Origin: Ectocarpus siliculosus
Taxonomy: Eukaryota > Sar > Phaeophyceae > Ectocarpales > Ectocarpaceae
Assembly: GCA_000310025.1 (NCBI GenBank)
Contig: FN649740.1
Location: 3,835,774-3,899,773 of the forward strand
Reading direction: 5' to 3'
Length of the DNA: 64,000 nt
This document shows, one piece after another, positions 57,701 through 64,000 of this stretch. Made by a program: the position numbers and the translations under genes. Numbering within the stretch: position 1 is the first letter of the stretch; every line of letters starts with the position of its first letter. The notes beneath the pieces are model-generated. The model did not search any database. It was given only the letters and a program-made list of their open reading frames with translations, and was not told the origin of the DNA.

Positions 57701-60700
57701 ACACCCCCGTTTCCAGACAAACCTCCAGCGTCTCACGGTCCCCCCCACGCGCGGCAGCGATGCCGATAGTGTCCCCTTGTGCAACGGGAGGGCAATTACC
57801 GCAGGTAATAGGGAGGCGAAAGGGGTGTCAGTAGGTTGTTGAGGGCGGGGGGAATACGCAGCCGACTAACACAGTCGACAAGTATCCCCTGCATGTGTCG
57901 TTTGGTGGAGAGGGTAAGCTCTCTCGAAAACTTGCACAGTCGATGGAAGTTACACATATTCATATCAGTGAAGAGCACAAGTCAATGCAGCTAGTCAAAT
58001 GCAGAGTGCGGTGTGGTAAACAAAACGGCAAAATACAACGTTAGCCTCAGAAACACGTTGGTGTTGACGTCTACACTTCAACCTACAAATCCGTCATATT
58101 GAGTTGGGTCAGGGGTGAACAAGAATGAGTAGTAGGAGAAGGGGAGAGTCCGTCATATTCGGTGGATGCGGCGAGCAAGTTCGAAATTTGTTTCTTCTTG
58201 TCGTGCGACTTGTCGTGGAATTCTTGATCAGCCTTTGTTCAAGTCTTGTTTCTCCAGACACCATCTGCTGGCGGTTTCAAAGTGTCCTACGGTCTTACGG
58301 AAGACATAGAAGTCCCTTACCTGAGTCGGGGTGTTGGCAGTCGGGATCAAGGCCGAGGGCGAACAGGCTCGCCAGGCACCACGCCTCCCCCCTCTCTGCC
58401 AATGCGACGGCACACCTGTGAGAAAGGGTGAAGTGTAGGTCATCCACATGATCGCCGTCAGTGTCGCTCCCGTTAACGTTATGGTTCCAGCTGGAGAGCA
58501 AACATAGTCTGCAAAGATGTGCGTCTGTGCTACAAGAAAACGCGTTGTACTTGGCCACCTGAAAGCGTTATTTTCAATATTTTTGTCAAATTTGCCTGGC
58601 GAAATTAAAGGGAGGGCCTAGGTTGTGTTTGATTGACAGGACAGAACAGACCGAATAACTAACAAATTTGCCGAGCAGGATGCAAACGGACATCCAGTCG
58701 TACCCCCGCGGCCCGCATTTTTCATTTCATCAATATGTGCTGTTTCTCCAGGATCTGGCGTCCCCTGGCTGAGTGTCGTGGCGTCTCGGTAGAAAACCAT
58801 GACTAGAAAATACAACCGAGTAGGAAGTTATTGAAAAGGCTGGGAAGCATTTATCTCTAAATAATATCCTCCCTCCCCCCCGTAGCGCAACGATGTTTGC
58901 CATCGGGGTTGGGTTTCGTCGCTTGGCAGCGATGTTGTAAAACAAGCCGATTCACTTCGTGAGCTCGGCAACCAGGTTACCTCTACGTTTATTTAGCCTT
59001 TTTTTTTTGCCTTTTTTTTTGCGGTAACCATGAATGGTGGTCGAGTAGATTATGTTGTGCGGGGCCGACAACCCTCACTCCGCGCAAGGGGGATGATCGC
59101 ACCACGTTGTGTTAAATTGGTCAAGCACCCTCGAGGCAGTTACACAGTGCTTATATAACTGTCTCTGGAAGTGAAAGCACCAGAAAATACATTAAATCAT
59201 ACGCAGCTGTCATCCGTAAGCAAGGAAGTAAGGACAAGATGCCGAACACCCTTAGCAGGATCCAGCGCACCCTTCATGCGACTCGCCGAATACCTCACAG
59301 CGCTTCGCGCTTGGTGATGTGAGAGCCTGGTCCGGTGAGAACCCGGCGTGCTCCGTCCCGGCTTTGTAGGGATGCGAGGTCAACGTTCTAACGACTACGG
59401 CATGCACGACTATGAGTACACCCCCTCCCTTCATTCCCTCCCCATACTAGGGTACCGAGTAAATAGAAATCTCGGGGCGGCACTTGTGCGGTGGTGGAAG
59501 TTCACTCGGTCTAAGATTTACAGCCGTGATTGGTACGGCTTGTGGGACGAGTACCGCGATCAGGTTCTGCAGTGTTCTTGGCTCATCGCTTTGCTGCGAG
59601 TTGCATTCTCTGGGCTTACTGCGGTTGGATGGCGTTGAAAGCAATTCGCACGGTGACCACGGGGAAACAGGCAACCAGGGGTCCAGAGATCAGCCGACCC
59701 TTGAATATAGAAAAAAGGTGGTACAGCAGTGACTGTATTACACAAAAGTCATGCCTTGGAAGAATTGCCTGAAAAGGTAGAACTAGCGTACATAGTGACA
59801 ACTCCGCGCAAGAGATCGTGCATGAGCGACACTCCTACACACGCGAGAGGGCAGCTCCCGCCGCAAAAGCAGAGTGGAACCAAGCCAGGAAAAATGGTTT
59901 ACCTGGAATGGCCAGCGAGGCAACAAATGAACATTATGGGCGACATAGGAATGAACCGCACTACCACAGGCAACACAGCTTACCGTATGTCATCGTCGTC
60001 CCAGTGTCTTGGAACAAGATCTTCCAACATGATGACGTTGAGGTCCATCTGGTCAGATCACATGACGGTGCATCGCATCAAATCGCAGGTCACATCCCAC
60101 CCGATATTTTTTGCGCGCATCATCAAACTGAGCTAGACTGTGCCATGTCCAGTTGGCCATCTATCAATCTGTATCGAACCGCATTTCTATGACTACGTCA
60201 AGATTCTCACATCATTACATATCGAATAAGGCCATGTGTTGCATCGTCCCTCATCCTGTTTCACGGCCAGTCATCGCTTGTACCACCAAAAATCTTGAGA
60301 TGTTTGAATGCCGAAAGTGTTTCGGATAGTAGGACCTCTGAGAATCACCCACCCCAGGTTTGGTGATGTTACTACTGGGCGATGACAAACGATGACAGCC
60401 TTAGCGGGGCCGACCATCACTCCTTTTGTGTTCGTGTGTGCACGTACCCTTCCCCGACATCTAATGTTCGTTGTCTCACCGCGACCCCAGCTTTCGAGGC
60501 CCGTCTGCTGAGCGCCTCAAGTGACGCAGATGCCCGCGAGCTCGCGTTACTCTGCACCGACACTGCGTCGCCCCCGCGGCCACCTCCGTCAACGCTAGCG
60601 TCGCTGCCCGTACTTCCTGCTTTTTCGCCGACAGTAGTAGCAGAGTGAGGCCTGCCGCCTTGCAATTCACTCGCGCCCCCGTCTGCCGCCCCCAAGCCGC

Positions 60701-63700
60701 GATCGCCACGAGCACTGCCCGCATCGTCCGGGGTATTGTGGTCACTGCCGCCCTCTCCAACAACAGCAGGCTCGGCGACATCTGCCGATGCCACCTCCGG
60801 GGTCGTGATTCCTTCAAGGCCGACGAGACCATCCCCCGCGCCCCCGCCCCCCCCAGCCCCGGGTTTCTCTGACCCCTGCCTCCCTCCACTCGCATCGTTT
60901 TGAGCGGTAGTGTCAGCAGCAGCAGCAGCAGCGTCCGCGGCAAGAGCAGCTGATGCTAGCTGCAACATCCTCCGCCCCCCGGGGCCACTGCCGACGCTAC
61001 CACTTGGGTGGGAAGGGTGGTGATTTGGCCAGGGGGATGGGAGGGAGAGGCCATTGTCATCAACTACTGTCGCAGTGCTCAAAGACATCAGGCGGATGAG
61101 GGAGATAAGCAATGGGGTTTACAAGCAACGATATTTTTTTCATCGTATGCTATATTTTTCAGAGCCGTTTCAAGTTTGGGAAATGTCAGCACCACCGTAG
61201 AGACCATTGTCATGAACTATTGTCGCAGTGCTCAAAGACATCAGGCGGATGAGGGAGATAAGCAATGGGGTTTACAAGCAACGATACTTTTTCATCGTAT
61301 GCTATATTTGTCAGAGCCGTTTCAAGTTTGGGAAATGTCAGCACCACCGTTAGACGGGAATGCTGCAGACGTTTCGCAGCTAGGAGGAGCACCGTCGAAC
61401 GTCAAGCGGTACGCCATTCAATGCCTCCATTGTGGCATCACTAATAGGAGAACCTTCTCCACGCCACTCTAGCACACAAACTGTCTGCGCTCAGTCTTTG
61501 ATGAAAAATCTGATCCCCTCGCCGAAAAACCAAACACTATTGGAAATTGTTGTACCCGCGGCTACTGGTGTTGCTGATGCGATTGACATTGTCTCCGTCG
61601 GTCGGCATGGCTATCTGCTGCTGCTCCTCGCGATAAATTCGCGTACGGTAGAGAATGGTGGCAATTCCGCAAACTCGAGTTTCTCTCCTCAAGGCGTCAT
61701 GTCTTCGTTTCATTCATTTTGCGGGTGCACCCAAGTCTACGTGAATCGGCAACGTTACATGGTGTGCTACTTGCTACTTCTGCCGTTGACATGGATGAAG
61801 TGCAGCACTCTTGCCCTACCTTCGGTTTTCGTCTTTATCGGCGTCGACCACCGGTTCGACGGCGTGTGTGACGCCCGATGCCATCGCCACCGCTGCGAAA
61901 GCGTCGATGGTTCGGGAGCGCTTAGAGGCCGTCTCCGCCGCCGAGAAGGCTTGGAGAAGCTTCTTTCCGGTGGACGCGTGGCCGTGGAGCATCGCGACAA
62001 CGGCTGGGACCTGATGGGTTTGTGTCGTGTCGTGTTGTGTTGGGGGCGTGCCCGGTTGGCACCGGTAGATGGGGAATAGCGAGCAACCACGGCCCAAACC
62101 AGGCATCGATCGTTCTGTGGTCGCGACCTCCCCACACAGAGCAACAGCGGCTTCGATGAAGTCCATACCGTCTTACGGCTCCGTTCATAGTTCCCATACA
62201 CATTAAAGGCTTGATTTCTACGTACTTCGAAGTAGGGGATAAGCATTGTCTTTGTGCAAGTGAGGTTGGCACACGTCACGATGAGCTATTCATTGGCGAT
62301 CTCCATCTCTTTTAGAGTCCACCATGCTACTGTAGACCACAAAAAAAAAGTACCTGGGTCAGGCTACGACGTGCTTCGGATGGAACACAACAAAGCGTCC
62401 TGTTTTGACTTGAGGGTGAACAAATCGGCCGATAAACATTGTGAAATATGCAGCAGAGAGAAAAACTGATTCATTCTAGAAACGACCGCGAAGATTGTAC
62501 GTAAGGCTAACAGCTTCACACGGGTGGCAAAGTAGAATAAGGCGTCACAACTTCCGATGGGTCTCAATTTTGTTTACCTGCCCCTTGTTGTTTTTGACGA
62601 CTGGCGAGGCGTTGTTCTCGAGGAGGTTCGTTGCGCACTTCTCCCATCCCCCCGCAGCCGCCAAGTGCATGGGGGTGACGCCACCCGCGCCGCCGACGTT
62701 TACCATTGTGCCGGACCGACTGGTGAGCAAACGGGCTAGCTCATCCCTCCTGCAGTGGTGACCGTTGTCGTCGTCGTCGCCATCGTCGTCGTTGTACAGT
62801 GTCAGGGATTGATTGTCAGTTGTGACGAGTGATGTACTGCAGAGCTGGACAAAAACGTTGGTTTTGGCACCGTTCAAATGCTACCGAATAGTAACCTTTG
62901 GATTATCCGATCAGGTGGGGTAGGGAGGCAGTGAAACCGCACGGCGGGGCCAAGAACTTGTAACACGAAGAACTCGAATTTGCTATGTACTTGGAGTCTT
63001 CCAAAGGCGCATGCCATACTGCAGGTCGTACCGCAGCGTTTCAGGTTTTCCTTCTCTTTTAACCATTTTCGACGTTGGATCCGAACTTGGGAACGGTCAC
63101 TGCTGGCGCGAACGTACGGGTGCGATTGTGAAAAGGGATTCGCGCGAACGATACGATATCGGTTTGGTGATGTGACGGCGCAAAGGACTAGCGGACCGGC
63201 ACCCTCACCCATTGTGGCAAGCGTAGTGCACCGGAGTCCAGCCGTTCTGCGGATCGACCCCGTTGACGTCCAAACCTTTAGACACCAGCTGCGCGGACAG
63301 GTGATGAAGGCCGAGGGCTGCAGCCTCGTGAAGAATGCTCTTGCCAGGTTGGTCTGAAGAGGGGGCGCGGGTTCCGCGAATTTTCATGGGGGCTTGCCCG
63401 TTCGACGGTTGATTATCGTGTGTTAGGACATGCTTGCCCTGTTGTTTCGACCCATCTTCAGAAGAAGCTGTGCACGAAGGATAAACACTACCTGCCACAT
63501 CGATTGGTGACAATGCATTCTCCAACTACGTCTTTGTCGAGGTGTTTCCCCAGGTCTACCCATGAGGATTCCAGACCCCCTTCCTAACCGAGGAAAATCG
63601 ACACGCATCAACAACTCCAACCTCCTCGTAAGGCTAGTGGGCGTTGTAAATCTTTCCGAACCTTTGCGCATCAGAAAATGAGTATCAACGCGTTACGGCG

Positions 63701-63890
63701 GCGACACAAGGTGCATACCCGGTTTACCGAAAAGGGTACTGAACTCGAAACCAACTCTCACCACTTTAAAAGCGACACCAGACACTCCGAAACCCTACCT
63801 TGGTTGAGACGTATGTTCGGGTGATTGACGAGCAAGTCCACCACCTCCACGTTCCTCCTCGACATGGCCAGCTGTAGCGCCGACTCCCCC
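51703..63890 (-). CDS. Large ankyrin-repeat protein, 5' end outside the window
   Basis: Sixteen exons in phase, about 1,300 residues: 63799-63890, 63209-63491, 62578-62836, 61820-62010, 60480-61077, 59984-60048, 58321-58415 (or to 58508), 57673-57775, 56866-56976, 55716-56661, 55329-55553, 54662-54772, 53804-53941, 53129-53391, 52559-52697, 51703-51972 (stop TAG). At least twelve ankyrin repeats are visible, for example ESALQLAMSRRNVEVVDLL, GWTPVHYACHNG, GVTPMHLAAAGGW, SALHAAVVRDDLEVAALLL, DGRTPLHEMAARGE, NCPLHEAAASGKVGAVLSLL, NTVLHVTAMARGG and GDTVLMAALRAG. Ankyrin stacks bind partner proteins; no catalytic or membrane domain is seen. Two long Ser/Gly/Asp-rich linkers split the repeats (exons 60480-61077 and 55716-56661). 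The last exon has a Cys cluster (CPCPSC) and ends SILVVRKCST. The stop separates it from the lipase fusion gene downstream. Confidence 0.85.
53413..53480. repeat. GTTGTC-type hexanucleotide repeat
   Basis: Imperfect units of GTTGTC/GTTGCC/GTTGTT. On the minus strand they precede the chosen acceptor of exon 53129-53391; if that exon starts further upstream they would encode an Asn/Asp/Gly run instead. Confidence 0.7.
54843..54893 (-). pseudogene. Probable relic of a duplicated ankyrin exon
   Basis: After CAACAG, the sequence CTACTGACGGCCTTCCTTTG parallels GTGGTGACGGCTCTCCTCCG, the start of exon 54662-54772, about 70 bases upstream of it; similarity continues for about 15 more bases. It then diverges and reaches a stop. 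Confidence 0.4.
58893..59412 (-). mobile_element. tRNA-derived SINE-like element, copy 2
   Basis: Aligns over most of its length with the element at 27.2 kb (same orientation). The head on the minus strand has TGCCGTAGTCGTTAGAA (box A-like, closer to consensus than copy 1) and GGGTTCTCACCGG (box B-like). It has one tail unit. It lies in the intron between exons 59984-60048 and 58321-58415. I could not find a clear target-site duplication. Confidence 0.7.
61047..61353. repeat. Near-perfect tandem duplication, 153 bp unit, over a 3' splice site
   Basis: Units 61047-61199 and 61200-61353 differ at only a few positions. Each contains the same acceptor on the minus strand (GATGTCTTTGAG|CACTGCGACA). 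The left one is that of exon 60480-61077. Confidence 0.9.
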
Positions 63891-64000
63891 CTTGTACACA
63901 AAACACCCAACCGCACCGGCGACGACAATCGAGAAAAACAACGACGAGGCGGTCAAGCAACACGAGCAAGTTCGGACACGTAGTACATTTTTGCATTCCC

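Overview
This is a stretch of nuclear DNA from an intron-rich eukaryote. Genes are split into many short exons (about 60-350 bp, a few of 500-1,100 bp) separated by introns of a few hundred bases to 1.2 kb. Splice sites are GT...AG, and exon phases fit when joined by hand. Proteins carry long Gly/Ser/Ala/Asp-rich inserts and base composition is moderately GC-rich. A stramenopile, most likely a brown alga such as Ectocarpus, is my best guess. That is inference from style only; no marker gene fixes the species. All exon coordinates were read by eye and may be off by a base or two.

Layout. 1-1.5 kb: edge of an unidentified minus-strand gene. 3.39-4.72 kb: a 1.33 kb foldback element with two 496 bp inverted arms. 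5.9-12.4 kb: a plus-strand protein kinase whose exons resemble PINK1, with a C-terminal CUE-like segment. 14.8-16.0 kb: a two-exon leucine-rich-repeat protein. About 17.9-20.9 kb: a plus-strand gene of unknown function with one EF-hand. 20.9-24.3 kb: no gene seen, some diverged repeats. 24.3-49.0 kb: one very large minus-strand gene of about 28 exons. It joins an N-terminal disordered region, an eight-helix membrane domain resembling the Wntless/TMEM181 family, and a complete class 3 lipase domain. 51.7-63.9 kb: a large minus-strand ankyrin-repeat gene, 5' end outside the window.

Repeats. Two copies of a tRNA-derived SINE-like element lie in introns (27.2 and 58.9 kb). A second tRNA-like element is at 36.3-36.7 kb. 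Several local tandem duplications touch splice sites. Two 100-N assembly gaps (31.9 and 46.0 kb) are flanked by homopolymer-distorted, unreliable sequence.

Main candidates for something new: the receptor-like membrane domain fused to a lipase, the PINK1-like kinase with a possible ubiquitin-binding tail, and the foldback element with its repeated GGACAAAAGTGGG motif. The kinase probably acts at mitochondria and the lipase fusion at a membrane; nothing in the sequence links the two.
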